Positions 10,154 through 22,067 of a stretch of 64,000 nt of DNA are shown in pieces (the stretch's first letter is position 1; each line of letters opens with the position of its first letter). The position numbers and the translations under genes were made by a program. Location: assembly GCA_024704765.1 (NCBI GenBank), contig JAKMXF010000302.1, positions 310,001-374,000 on the forward strand, read 5' to 3'. The notes under the pieces are model-generated. The model had not been told where the DNA came from, searched no databases, and worked only from the letters and a program-made list of their open reading frames with translations. The DNA is from Oopsacas minuta (taxonomy: Eukaryota; Porifera; Hexactinellida; Lyssacinosida; Leucopsacidae).

Positions 10154-12508
10154 TTATAGCAAGAAAAAGTATATGACAGAACTTAAGTAGTTAGTAATCT
10201 GCATGGATGTGCTAACCTCTTCTGGTTGATCATCTGTCTGAATACGTAGTAACTTAACTTTAGAGGTAGTAGCACCTACTTCTTCAATACGACACAAAAG
10301 GTTAACTTTATCCCACTTTTTAAGCTGCAAAAGTTGGCTCTTAAACTTGGTCCCAGCTGATATTCTAGCTGTATTAGAGAACGTTCTAGCCTTACCACCT
10401 AACTCAATGCCATAAGTAAATTCTTCACCTAAACTCATTGCACAATGTCCAACCTGACACAAATTGGGATATTTCTCGTAATCACAACCTTCTGGATAAC
10501 TTTCCTTCTTCCCAAGTAAACAAGTCAATCCTTGAACAAGCGGCGAGAAAGGAATTTTACTGATCACCCGTTCCAAGCTATTATCTCTACTCTCTAGATA
10601 TATGTTATCTATCACCCCTTCTAAACGCACCTTCCTACCTACTAAATGCATACATTTGTGTTGATAAGTTGCAAAGTTTTGATTTCCCCCGTGAGGACTA
10701 CAGAACTCAGAATAATCCTTCCACTTAATCACTGACTTACTATTAAAAGAATATTGTGAATAAGCATAAGATAGGAAACAGACAAACGAAAACATGAAAA
10801 ACACCAACCACATAGCATTCTTGAATGTAAGTTTAACAAAATCCAGTTTAATAAGTCTATCATAAAACCATCCAAACAGCATGACAGCAATCCCAGCAGT
10901 AGCTAGACCAGCCCATACAAACAATGCAGCATTAATATCATAATAATACCAAGTCGCTAATGGTGAAATAGCTAAGAAGACTATAATCAGGACTGTTAAG
11001 AATGGTAGTAAGGTTGTCACCAATATAGTACCTATGATAATATACACTAGTTGTGACATGGCTAAATTCATTACAGACAGTGCAAACATTTTCCACCAAA
11101 CAGCCATGAAGAAATGTGGACAAACTAACAGTGTGAATCCCTTCCATTTATAACAACAGGCCATATATATGAATACAAGTGTGTGAGTTATCTTGGTAAC
11201 AGCTCCTATTGCTAATAATATGGCAGATGGACCGATTAGCATACCAATACTCCAGGTTAAGAATTCAATGAACCAAATTGCGATTGATAAATACACAACT
11301 TTTTGTCTCACTTGGAGGGCAAAGTATGTACTTGCCAGGAAGAAAATAAGAGATAACGGTACGAAGAATGCAGGAACTTGAGTTTTAACTTGGGGAAAGA
11401 CAAATAGAAAAAGAGACCAACAAAAGAAAAACTTGATATAATAGATAATACTTGTCTTCCTTAGATAATCTGAAGCAACCACAAATTTATAAATATTATC
11501 CACGAATCCCAAAGAATCGACAATGGACAGATATTCTGAAAAATCGAGTCTAGCACTAATTATCTGTACCGAGTAGACTAACATTGTCAAGAAGATACAA
11601 ATTGAAATTACGGTAGGTATAATAGTGAATAGAACCTCAGGTAGAAGCAATAGAGAATAGAAATACAAGACAAGTAGGAACTGTAATTCACGATAAGGTA
11701 CCCATCTCCATAGGAATGTTATGCTGTATTTCTGTGTGTTCTTGATAACAGACTCTTTTATCGTGTTAATAGTCATACCAGGATGGTTAAAAACCTACAA
11801 AATACAAATTTAAGTATTTGCATATGGAAAGTAACGACCTGGATATATGTGAAATTACCTTGTTTAGGATAGGGGCCTCATGAAACTTTTTCCATTCTTC
11901 CCGATTGTGTTTTCTAGCGTCAGCATATATAGACTGAGATACATAACCCAGTTCTCCTGTTAACAACTCTTTAATTGAATTAACAAAGAATTCTTGACTC
12001 ATTTCTACGTCCTACAAACACACAGACATTGAATACATATATACAATCATTATTGTAAAATATGAACCTCTTGCTCAGCTTTATATTCAGCAAAAGAATT
12101 AAGAACATTCTCGTTTTGTTTTCCAACAACTTCAGTTTGTGTGTCGTTATTTCCTTCAGCTTTTGTATGAACATTAGCATTCAGTATTTTGTCCTCCTCA
12201 TTCTCAGGGGTAGCACCATCTACTTCATTAGAAGCACCTCCTCTAGGTCTCAGTCTTAACCCATCACCTGGAATCATATCAGAGACATTAATGGTATCTT
12301 CTAGAACATTCTGAGGTGATTGAACTATTTCCTCTCTTTTGTTCTTTCTCTGTCTTACACCTGTATCAGGGCTTTGCGGATTAGAACCTGCATGTGAAGT
12401 AGTCTGTATTGGACTTTGAAAGCGCTTGAAGAGTAAGCGAGCATTTTGATTGATTGACTCTTCAACTAAAGTTGATAAACTCCGTTGTAAATCATTATTT
12501 GTACTCAT
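10154..12508 (-). CDS. WFS1: Wolframin ER membrane protein
   Basis: Wolframin is an ER transmembrane glycoprotein linked to calcium handling and the unfolded protein response. Exons (minus): 12508-12068, 12011-11859, 11794-10154, joined phase 0 at each junction, giving 744 residues (human 890). Residues 1-147 are hydrophilic; the second exon carries a short helical repeat-like stretch (LTGELGYVSQSIYADARKHN); the third has about ten membrane segments after KYSITFLWRWVPYRELQ, then a luminal C-terminal domain with conserved cysteines and the block VRLEGVIDNIYLESRDNS typical of the wolframin OB-like domain. Intron 1 uses an unusual donor, GAG|gttcat. The ELP6 stop lies 61 bp upstream. The shorter length comes mainly from the N-terminal region and the tail. 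Confidence 0.9.
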
Positions 12509-12569
12509 AACAAGCTAACAGAAATGAAATAACATTATATACTGTAATTAAATAAGTAAGTAATAATAT

Positions 12570-13370
12570 CTATAGTATCCCAGATGCAGTCCCAATTGGA
12601 AACAGCTTAACTCCCCGATCTTCTAACTTAAAATGCCAATCTTCTCTATAGCAAACTATTACAGGAGAAGGTCTCTTAGATCTGGCAATTAGCTTCCCGT
12701 GAACTTCCTTAGAAAAACCTGATGGCAGTCCTTCAACTGTCAGAATAATGTCACTCTCATTTGACAAGTGATTGACAAGTCTTCCCTCTGTACTTTCAAA
12801 ATCTCCGTTTGATGTAGCTAGCACACATAAACTAGACTCAATAGACAATTTAGCCTGTAGCAAAGCACGAACCGAGAAAATCAAATCTAAAACTTGAATC
12901 TGAGAAATTCCGAGGAGAACAGTACTGGAGAGATCATCAATTAAAATAGTCAGAGGGATATTATGATGACTGTCTTGATGTTTATTGATTAACTTTTGTA
13001 AACAATTTGAAATATTTGAAAGAGAACACTCATTTGCTTCGTTAGTTAGAGGACATACAGTACTATCCTCTTTGTTCTGAGAAATACAGTCTATGAAGGT
13101 TAGATTCCCTTCAATACGAGAGGATGCAAGATTGATGCCTAGCTTCAAGCCTATAGTATTGTAATGCTGAAAACAATTAAGAAACGATACAAGAACAACC
13201 TTATGATTACTCTTCAGATAGAAAGCAGTTAGATGGTGAATCAAAAACCCTGCATCTATAGAGAAGCAATACGGACTTTCTAGAAGGACTAGTTTGTTTG
13301 AAGTAATATATCCTTTATCTTGAAAGAGTAGAGAAGAATACAGTTCTTCTATCGTGCGTGAAATACTCAT
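12570..13370 (-). CDS. ELP6: Elongator complex protein 6
   Basis: ELP6 forms the hexameric RecA-like ring Elp456 of the Elongator complex, which modifies wobble uridines of tRNA. The 266-residue single-exon protein matches the family in length (human 266) and in the blocks GFLIHHLTAFYLKSNHKVVLVS, LTILIDDLSSTVLLG and VEGLPSGFSKEVHGKL; human has GSFLVHHFLSFYLKANCKV and AEGLATGFCRDVHGQL. As in other ELP6 proteins there is no Walker A loop, so it is a structural, non-hydrolysing subunit. Start is the ATG at 13368-13370. It sits between wolframin and INTS11 on the same strand with gaps of 61 and 91 bp. MOCS3 in this window acts in the related s2U34 branch of the same wobble modification. Confidence 0.9.
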   Translation of the reverse strand: MSISRTIEELYSSLLFQDKGYITSNKLVLLESPYCFSIDAGFLIHHLTAFYLKSNHKVVLVSFLNCFQHYNTIGLKLGINLASSRIEGNLTFIDCISQNKEDSTVCPLTNEANECSLSNISNCLQKLINKHQDSHHNIPLTILIDDLSSTVLLGISQIQVLDLIFSVRALLQAKLSIESSLCVLATSNGDFESTEGRLVNHLSNESDIILTVEGLPSGFSKEVHGKLIARSKRPSPVIVCYREDWHFKLEDRGVKLFPIGTASGIL

Positions 13371-13461
13371 AAATCTAACTTTAATATTAAATATTCAAAC
13401 TATGTAGAAGTAATGAAGTAATTAGAAAACTATAATTTTTATTAAACTTTATGTCCACAAA

Positions 13462-15707
13462 TTACAAAGAAGAAAATCCTGGGATAGGCTTTAATCCTAT
13501 AAATTCTTCCTGTTTAGAAGCCATGAACATAGCTTCGTTAGCCTTTAAGTGACCTATGAGACAATTAGCTATTTCATCATCTTTAAACGACCAAAATATC
13601 TCTATTGAGCAAGATGGATTCCGCTTCGCATTCTCTTTCTCATATAAACTGATTGAAATGGTGGAGAAACACACTGATATTGTATTGGCTATTTTCTGTA
13701 CAGGATTGTATTTTGATATTGTTTTACAAACCAAGTTAAAAATAATCTCTGTGCACTGATCTATAGTGAATCCATGTCCCATATCATAAGATATAACATG
13801 ATGAAACTTCATCTCATGATCTAGAATACCAAATTCACTACAAGTCTGATTCTGCTCGAGCAATTGCATACTTCCATTATCTTTACAGACGAGTACGCCC
13901 TGTATAGGAATATCATTCTGCAGACACGGTTTCTTGGATTGAATAGCCATAGCGGATTTCTCTGCTAAGTTCTTGGCCAGTACGTGTAGGCTTAAGTCAA
14001 TTGACATTCTAGGTGGACACGTTATATACTCAGTTTTGCCATTAGGTGGATAGTAACTATCTAGATTATAATGTATCTTTATCTGAGTCTTTAAGAACTC
14101 CATCTTCTTCACTTCTCCATGTACAAGCATTACATTCATTGGTTCTATATACCGTATTAACTGCATTATGCCTTTAGCATCAGCGTGTGCAGAGAATGAA
14201 AGATACTCCACTGCTAACTTCACCTACAAGCAAAATATATACACACATAATCTACGTAAGATACTCGCAAAAATATATCTGCAGTAAATGAATTTGTAAT
14301 ATACCTTTACTACTTTGTGTTCTATATCAACTTCTTTACTACCAGAGAGGATCTTGTTACCTACAGTTCCCTGTACACAATATCCCGGAATAATAACCAT
14401 ATTATTCTCATCTTCTGCCCATCGTTTAAATATCTAATAAAGTAACGAAAATTTAAGTCAAAAACTGTTTCAAAGTGATTGCTGGAAAGTAAATTATTTG
14501 AACAAAAATGGAAATAATTAAAGCCTATAATAAATAAATAATTAGCTAACCTGCAGGGAAGATCCAGCATGTAACATCCCTGGGGTAGCAAATACAACCA
14601 TTGGGCCAGGTTGATCTACATAAGACCAATCAAGAGATTTGATATGCTTAAACTCAAACATATTTCTTCTATCATAAGTCTTCTTTATTTTCTCATTAGT
14701 CCAAGAAATGAAAAGTTTATAGAAGAAGTTCGCTTTTTCAGTCATTCCAGCGGAAAAATAGATTGGAGCCTAGGATTAATAATAAAATAGAGATGATATA
14801 ATTTGATATATACACACATACCTGAAGGTTCATTCGTTCCCAGAAAGTTTCCAATAGAATGCACAGCTCCTGAGCTCTACCCAGTGCGAACACAGGTATT
14901 AGTACCTTCCCTCCTTTCTCTACTGTGTCGTGTATCTTCTTCAAGAATTCACGTTCTCTACATCGCTTACTATCTCTAATTGTACTAGCATATGTAGACT
15001 CTGTTATAAGCAGATCTGGTTGGCACTTGTCTATCCAGGCCGCTCCTATTTAGAAACATGAAAATAAACGCGAAATGTAAATTTTATTCAATTTGTACCT
15101 AAATGTCTATCAGGAGTCATATTATAATCTCCGGTGTATACGATTGACTGAGATCCTACACGAATAAGAAACATCGCGGCCCCTAGTACATGACCAGCGT
15201 AGTAAGCCTTAATCTCTATATCTGCGTCTACACGGACTGTTTGATGAAGTCCAATAGTTATCACCTAATAGCATTGTATTGAAATTGCATATTAATTATA
15301 ATATCTACCATTACCTTTTCCATGCACTTTTTAATACTTTCAGAATCAAATAGCGATTTGTTATACCTCTTCTCAGCTATTTTAGCATAATCCTCCAGGA
15401 GGATGGGACATATAGCTTTGGTTGGATGTGTCATATAAATAGGACCATCGTAGCCTTTAACCTCAGTGAAATATGGGAGAGCTCCACAGTGGTCAAGGTG
15501 GAAATGACTGATGATAAGACAGTCAATATGCTCAGTATAGGGCCCCTTAGGTGCTATGTAACTAAAGTCTGGGAATTTACGCTCGTCATTATATCCCATA
15601 TGAATCCCACAGTCCAACATAAGATTCTTCCCTTGTATTGTAACTAAGATACAACTCCTTCCCACGTCTTGTCCTGCACCCAAAGGGACAACTTTGATAT
15701 CTGACAT
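13462..15707 (-). CDS. INTS11: Integrator complex subunit 11, RNA endonuclease
   Basis: INTS11 (CPSF3L) is the metallo-beta-lactamase/beta-CASP endonuclease of Integrator, which cuts snRNA and paused mRNA 3' ends in the nucleus. Exons (minus): 15707-15315, 15264-15099, 15045-14822, 14769-14551, 14433-14305 and 14223-13462, all in phase, giving 630 residues (human 600). The catalytic HxHxDH motif is intact: H68, H70, D72, H73 in HFHLDHCG, at the same numbers as in human. [29 protein letters not shown] and [17 protein letters not shown] are nearly identical to human. The C-terminal 200 residues (INTS9-binding region) diverge more. Introns are 50-120 bp. The start [16 protein letters not shown] matches the family exactly. 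Confidence 0.96.
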
Positions 15708-16292
15708 ATTTCTTGTATAAAATCAGCTAATCATAATTAGTAAAATATTAGATAACCTCTAATAATGCAATCAGAAAGTCATTTGACAGGGTTTTAAGTA
15801 TTCAATTATACTATTAATGATCTTAACACATTTGTAAGTTAATAATTATATTAATGTGATGGTATATTACTCAGTTTTATTACAACAAAATAATTGCCAT
15901 TGAAAGTGAATAAAACTTCATGCAAACTTGTAGTATTTATCACCAGTAAAACTGATATGTAGTACAATTAAATTTAATAGTTAGAGAGAGTAATTTGCTA
16001 AAATTATTGCAAAAAAAGTATTACTTTGAATATTTGAAATTACAGATAATATTTCAAGTTTGTATTGTGAAGTTAAACAGTGTCATTTTTGCAGAAATAA
16101 GCTAGAATTTCCCTAGTTAGTATTAGAACAATAGTGAATTATTCTGAATCGAAAGTCTTTTCATATGACCTTACAAACCATTCAAGTAACTATTTTACTG
16201 TTTTCAGCTATTGACTTAGTATGGCTATCCATTCTCTACAATATAAATACTCGTAAGATATAGTCTAATATATTCAATATTCTATAATAGAG
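15708..16292. other. Intergenic, divergent promoter region
   Basis: About 585 bp of AT-rich DNA between the divergent starts of INTS11 (minus) and the small gene at 16293 (plus). I see no open reading frame or repeat. It may serve as a promoter region for both genes. Confidence 0.5.
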
Positions 16293-16802
16293 ATGACAGA
16301 ACCACTGGCAAAATTAGATCAGAAAATGGAGAAACGAATGAATACTATTGATTACAGTAATGAAAATGCTGAGATTGATGAACAGCAAATTGGAACAATA
16401 ATCTACAAGTTAAACATGGAAACAGAAATACAAACTGAATCAAAATCACTGACAAGAAGGGAATTCAACTGGGACTCAGGGCAAGTAGACGGAAGGAAAA
16501 GGGACTTCAGACCATTATATTCAGGTAAGAAATATCAAAGTTCATCCAGTAAAGTGCTCAGTACAGCCAAATCAATCGGGCAAGCAGTCTATACACCCTT
16601 TAACTTATATTCAAAACTACTATTCTTCTGGGTTAAAACACTGACTGGAGGAATAAGTAAACAAGATTTGAGAATGAAAAACAGCAGAACTGTCTTTGGA
16701 TTAATTACATCTATCTATATGGCATCTATGTGGTATGGGATCTCACATACAGTTACAGTTCTATCTATCTCTATCACATATTCGAGTTTATTGGTAGAAT
16801 AG
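16293..16802 (+). CDS. Small uncharacterised membrane-associated protein
   Basis: A 169-residue protein that I do not recognise. Residues 1-85 are hydrophilic and charged, with a basic stretch (VDGRKRDF) and a GKKYQSSSSK segment. Residues about 98-115 (TPFNLYSKLLFFWVKT) are amphipathic, and residues about 132-167 form a hydrophobic region that could be one long or two short membrane segments (FGLITSIYMASMWYGIS, TVTVLSISITYSSLL). There is no signal peptide, so a C-terminally anchored or hairpin topology is likely. I considered caveolin, but the signature motif is absent. The ATG at 16293 follows an in-frame AT-rich leader. It diverges from INTS11. Confidence 0.6.
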   Translation: MTEPLAKLDQKMEKRMNTIDYSNENAEIDEQQIGTIIYKLNMETEIQTESKSLTRREFNWDSGQVDGRKRDFRPLYSGKKYQSSSSKVLSTAKSIGQAVYTPFNLYSKLLFFWVKTLTGGISKQDLRMKNSRTVFGLITSIYMASMWYGISHTVTVLSISITYSSLLVE

Positions 16803-17780
16803 TATATTGTTAAATTTTAATGAATTGGAATAACTTGGATCTCACAAATTTTATCAATAAAGATTAAACTCAAATATCTTGAGAATTTAGAATAACTACA
16901 TAACATGCTGTGTAACATATTGATACGATTTCGAACAAAGCGAAGGTCGAAAGTTTGTGGATAGTTCTGCTTCTCTAAGCATGTCTATTCCTATATTCTA
17001 GAGCTAGCATTTATTGACTTCAACATGTCTTCAAGCCATCTTAAGGAAGCTGGCAAGAGCATAGGTTAATAGTTGTTGACTCAGGTCATTCTCTGGATTA
17101 GGTAAATAATTCCACAATTTATTCACGTAATAATAATCAGAATAATTATTATCCCAAACTGGTATTCACAGCTGAACCCATATCACAAAAGATAGATTAA
17201 AAGGAAAATAGATACCAATAAAAATAAATGTGATAATTAATACAATAAATTGCCTAATAATACCAGCTGATACCATCAGCAAATAGTATTCGTTATGGCT
17301 ATAAATTCATGAATAATTGTCTGTCTAGTAGGTGTTTTGTAGTTCTGTTTTTATCCAGGTTATTATCATATGAGTCTAAGCCAGTATTCATTCATTTGAA
17401 CTAACATTAATTATAAGATAATGTAACAAACTGCATGCAGGTCAAAACGACACCAAACCATAACAGATTCCTGCATTTAATATTGAACTGAAAGAATTTT
17501 CAGTTAAATATTAAAATACAGGAATCTGAGCTGATAAAGTATACAATTCTTAGGCTAGTTTAAAACGTAAAATTATGAAAGACCCACAAGAAATGTTACA
17601 TCATATAAATGTAAATAATCAAAATATTAACCACCTCGGCCCTTAACAATATGAAAAGTGAATTAGACTAAATTAATTAAATAATATAGCAGTAACGTAT
17701 AAATAATTGAGAATCAAGAACAACAACAGGGAAAGAGGACAACACTAAGGGTAAAATAGAATGAATCTGATACAAAACTA
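16803..17780. other. Intergenic, no gene seen
   Basis: About 980 bp of AT-rich DNA between the 3' ends of two convergent genes. Only short unsupported reading frames are present. I found no terminal inverted repeats or tandem repeats by eye. Confidence 0.5.
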
Positions 17781-19226
17781 TTAAACATTAGCGGCTTTCT
17801 CAAATAATTCTGGTGTTCCATTAATTTGATTCACAGCATAAGGAACACCTTTCGTTTCCTTCAACTGAATGTTGAAGCCACCTTTGAATTTTGAACTGTC
17901 AATTGAAGAAGGGTCATACTGACTGTAATGTTGTTGGAAGAATACGCCACCACGGGACTTGCCACAAGGATCACGAATACACAGTATCCAATGGATAAGG
18001 AACTCCCATCTCCAAATCCAACAAGTCAATAGGAAATGCTGTAAGAATAGAGATATGATGAAAATATACGATACGGCTAATTGGGCATCAGGATTCCCGA
18101 AAAGTTCATGAACGGTAACTTCACAAACTTGGTGACCTGATATTTCATTCTGTAGCTCACAGCAGGTATGCTTAGCGAGACGAGATAGGAAATTATCTGT
18201 AGAATCATAGTCGTTAATTCCATACATGGATATGATAGTTAAATGAGCAAGGGATATGACTATGAAGATGGATATCTTGATGAGGAAATTTCGCAATTCT
18301 CGACAATTTTTCGCGCTCTGCGCGGCTTTCATCATAGCTCTCAGATACATTTGTATTGAGTACAGCCTGATAACAGTGAACACAAGAAGTGGAAGAGATA
18401 GAGAAACAAGAATAAGAGTTGGTAGACGGAAATAATACAAACTATCCTCAGAGCTTTGAAGATAACAAAATCCAATAATATTCTGACCAGCTACAGCCCT
18501 CTGAACAAGCACAATAATAAGAAGAATCATGGGAATACTCCAACTCAAAACATGATAGATTATCTCATAAACTATTTCCCATTTGTGCATACTTTTCGAA
18601 TAAGTTTTCTTAATATTCTTGGCTTTAATGAAACAAGCATGACATAGACAAGGGATCCAACAAATCGAGGCCATGTTGAAATAGTAAATTATACAAAAAC
18701 CAATACTACAGCCAATATGGTTACTTGGCTGGTTTAAAGCTAAAGAGCCATCTGGATTGCAGGTCACATAATCACTCAGTCCGAAAAGCTGAACGATGAA
18801 TGTACTGAAAACTGCGAAATTACACAGGACTAAGAAGATTACGGGGCGTGCGATAAACCGATTCAGCAATGGAAAGTTTATTACGATAGTCAGCAGGGTA
18901 ATGAAGGAGAATATCCAAATAATAAGGCCAAGGATACCTGAAAATATTTTGAAAATGATGTAATTCTGTTCAGAAATGACTGGAGGCTTGCATTCGTATC
19001 CACAAGGCAGACCTGAATAAACTTCATTCAAATCTACATCCGTATCGACCATTGGGTAAGGACATGTACCATTCGCTTGATCGTAAAGTTTACGTAACTC
19101 ATTGATTATTGTAGCAGATATTCTTTGATTGGCATAATCACAGACTGAACTATTTGTACTATTTTCATCTGCGAATGTAATCGCGATTAATAACAAAATT
19201 GAAATTGATAAAATCCAGTAATTCAT
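17781..19226 (-). CDS. Frizzled-like (class F) seven-transmembrane receptor lacking a full CRD
   Basis: A 481-residue receptor: signal peptide (1-19, ends TFA), a short extracellular part (20-88) with only four Cys, ending LPCGYECKPP like the Frizzled linker, then seven membrane segments at about 89-115, 125-148, 172-200, 222-244, 266-290, 313-333 and 383-405. Class F hallmarks include the TM3 block GFCIIYYFNMASICW (Frizzled CxxxFxxxYFFxMAxxxWW), HVLSWSIP in TM4 and GFCYL in loop 2. Two features differ from canonical Wnt receptors: the ten-cysteine CRD that binds Wnt is missing, and the KTxxxW Dishevelled-binding motif is absent after TM7. The start is the ATG at 19224-19226; the frame extends upstream only to a TTG. 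Wnt signalling therefore cannot be assumed. Confidence 0.75.
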   Translation of the reverse strand: MNYWILSISILLLIAITFADENSTNSSVCDYANQRISATIINELRKLYDQANGTCPYPMVDTDVDLNEVYSGLPCGYECKPPVISEQNYIIFKIFSGILGLIIWIFSFITLLTIVINFPLLNRFIARPVIFLVLCNFAVFSTFIVQLFGLSDYVTCNPDGSLALNQPSNHIGCSIGFCIIYYFNMASICWIPCLCHACFIKAKNIKKTYSKSMHKWEIVYEIIYHVLSWSIPMILLIIVLVQRAVAGQNIIGFCYLQSSEDSLYYFRLPTLILVSLSLPLLVFTVIRLYSIQMYLRAMMKAAQSAKNCRELRNFLIKISIFIVISLAHLTIISMYGINDYDSTDNFLSRLAKHTCCELQNEISGHQVCEVTVHELFGNPDAQLAVSYIFIISLFLQHFLLTCWIWRWEFLIHWILCIRDPCGKSRGGVFFQQHYSQYDPSSIDSSKFKGGFNIQLKETKGVPYAVNQINGTPELFEKAANV

Positions 19227-22067
19227 TTCGATGCCTATAAGAAGTGGGTTAATCAAATTGTTATAAGAGAACAAATCTTATTATAAATACATTTAAAAGA
19301 TTGTAGATAACAATTTTCACATATTTAACAAACAACCTATAACATTCCTTTATGACAGAGAACAAAGAATAGACAGATAAAGCCATACCAGCAGGTGGAA
19401 CTAACAATGCAAAATCGTGCTATCTAACATGCACATGTCCGAAAGAAATGATAAGGACAAATAAGGACAGATGCCCTGAAATAAATCTATAGAGTTCAAT
19501 TTGAAATGACTTAGTATGCGATTCGATACACATATCTTAGGAAATATAGTTCTGTAAATGTAGGAAGTTATATTTGATCAGATAGGGATGATGAAAACGG
19601 CAATATTGGCATTTTAATTAATGATAGAATGACCAAATTATTCCGGAATTATTGTATAAATGGTATATGATTCCGATTATGTAACAATCAAACTAATACT
19701 GTTTCTTAGAAAGCTGGCTAAAAGCATTTACAGGGAATCTTCTATACTCGGTAAACGATGAAAACAAATGAAGTGTAACAAAATACTACACAGTGTTTGT
19801 GATATACACAATTAAGACTTCAGTTCGTTTATTATCAGTACGTACCAATTAAAAATGTGGAATTCAGTGAGTCTAGACAGATGCTTGATTAACAAGATGT
19901 AGACACCAAGGGTCAAATGGTCCAATGATAAACTGGGTTATTCAATCTTAATGATACGACAGAAATATGGCAGGCGTAATCAATGATCGAATATATCTAC
20001 ATTAATTAACTCAAATACATCATGGAAAGTAAAGCAAGGGCCAATAAGCAACAAGTGCTGTCCTAATTACATAAATTACTCTATTACATACGTGTAGTAC
20101 TGTTATGCCCTTAATTAAAGGAAGTGTAATCAGTACATATACATTCCGATATCCTCAGCTAATTTATAGAATTATTTATTCCATCCTTATACATTCTTGC
20201 TGTAGAAAGTAAAGTAATGACGATCGCAAGTCAGGACTATATAGGAGGGATTACCAATTTCCAATTTGATCCAATTAATTAGAGCAAGTACACATTGGAA
20301 TACCAATGCGATATCAGTGTTAAGTAATATTGTAGGAATAGAATTAGAATTAGAATTAATTAAAAAGAAACTAATCATCACTAATATTGTGAAACAATTA
20401 GGATATAATTGTAATAATGTAATGATGTCAATCTGTAGTAGGATGAATAGTACACTCGATATCTCTATCACGGGGAGGGGCTTATGTCTTACATAATACA
20501 CATAAAGAGAATACGCTTTCAGTGCAAGATTATATGAAATCAGTGGATTAACTGCTTACGTGTTTCATGATATAGAATTAAGAGGCTATGCTTGTATAGA
20601 CAATACGTCGATACGTTTCAATTAATGAAAGTAATAATTCCTTTAATATTAAATCACATACCTAAAGGTCAGATTGTCCACGAACAGTACAATTTCAAGA
20701 GAGAGAAAGGAAGGGAGAATATCAATTGACTCCTGAATTATTAAACTAGTTATTGAATAGAACAAACGGTTGTAATATATTTATAGTGACTTGCTAGTTG
20801 AAACCAGGACAATGCGATAATGGAGAGAGATATGGTGATGCTGCCGGGTAGCAATGTTTGAAGCCATCAATGCTCACAATCACAATAGTACATGATGTTA
20901 GGTCAAACAGTACATACGAATAAGGCCAATCAAGTCAACTTACATTAATACTTTACTAATAACTAAAATTTATGAGTGAGATTGATTTTACTCACATATT
21001 ATGTCAAATAATGGAATATCTATTAGAGACTAGTTGGAATATTTGGCAGTTAATGAACTATTACAAGTTCAACTGTCAATTATTGGCTTAATGGATTATC
21101 ACACATTAATTGGCCTGGGGATAGAATCTAAGTTCTTGATTATTAAAGCATAATTTATAGGAATCTGATAAAAATAGTATGAATCAGTATTAGATACTGA
21201 TGATGAAATAACAAAATAATATCTCAAGTTTGAACCTTAATAATTGGTGGCAGTGGAAGAGAATTAATAGCAAAATATCATCCAAAGTCAATTAATTGTT
21301 ATCAATTTTAATGACAAATTACAAAAAATGCTGCAATGTTTGTTAAGTAAATCACATAATTGATGTGTCATAGCTCATAGCTGAAATATTCGCTATGAAT
21401 AGTAAGAAGACTCAAATAAAGTAATTGAACGATAAATAAACTGATTAAAATTGAATGGAAGATAACTATCACACGATATATAAAATGTTTTAAAGACCTC
21501 ATTAACCAATGCTATGCTCATGAAAACCTGTGTAATAATTTGGCAGCCTTGGATATTGCATTATCATTACTGTTGCAAGGTATTGAGAACACAGAATTAT
21601 TACAAGAAAAAACTATATAAAAATTGCGGAATAACTCACCTCAATGTATGTAGGTTGTCTTCAGAATTTTCGCGTTAAGCTGAATGTAGATATTTCTGCT
21701 TTATAGTTCTGACAGAATTGTAAAATGATTGCTCAATATTAAGAATAAATAATCTCTCTTTTGAATTGTATATATTCTGGTAAGATGTAGTATAAGACGG
21801 TATTAAATATAATTATCCTTTCAATACACTGGGACTATACATTCGTATTACATCATTAATGGTGGTGAGTTAGTGTAGCAGTCCTTTCTCGAGTTGCAGA
21901 GAAGCTGATTATTAAGTTAATCCCGCAGGTTGCGTGGGAGAATACAATAGAGAAAATATTGAGAGTTGTTACCTTTGAAATTCAAATTTAATAGCATACG
22001 AGATTGGTGTCAGCACGTCTATGATTGAGAATAATCATAAATTAATTGCTAAAATAATGTCATAATT
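19227..22067. other. Long intergenic stretch, no gene seen
   Basis: About 2.8 kb, the longest gene-free stretch in the window. It is AT-rich, with stops in all frames and only two overlapping reading frames on opposite strands near 20187-20501 that look like chance. A (GAATTA)n short repeat lies at 20341-20360. It may hold upstream regulatory DNA of the Frizzled-like receptor gene; that is inference. Confidence 0.5.

Noticed and set aside
16293..16802. Caveolin as identity of the small membrane protein
   Set aside because: Hairpin-like hydrophobic end is suggestive, but the caveolin signature motif and scaffolding domain are not present.
20187..20501. 104-codon minus frame and overlapping 76-codon plus frame in the long gene-free stretch
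   Set aside because: Both read low-complexity hydrophobic or AT-driven residues, overlap each other on opposite strands, and match nothing I know.
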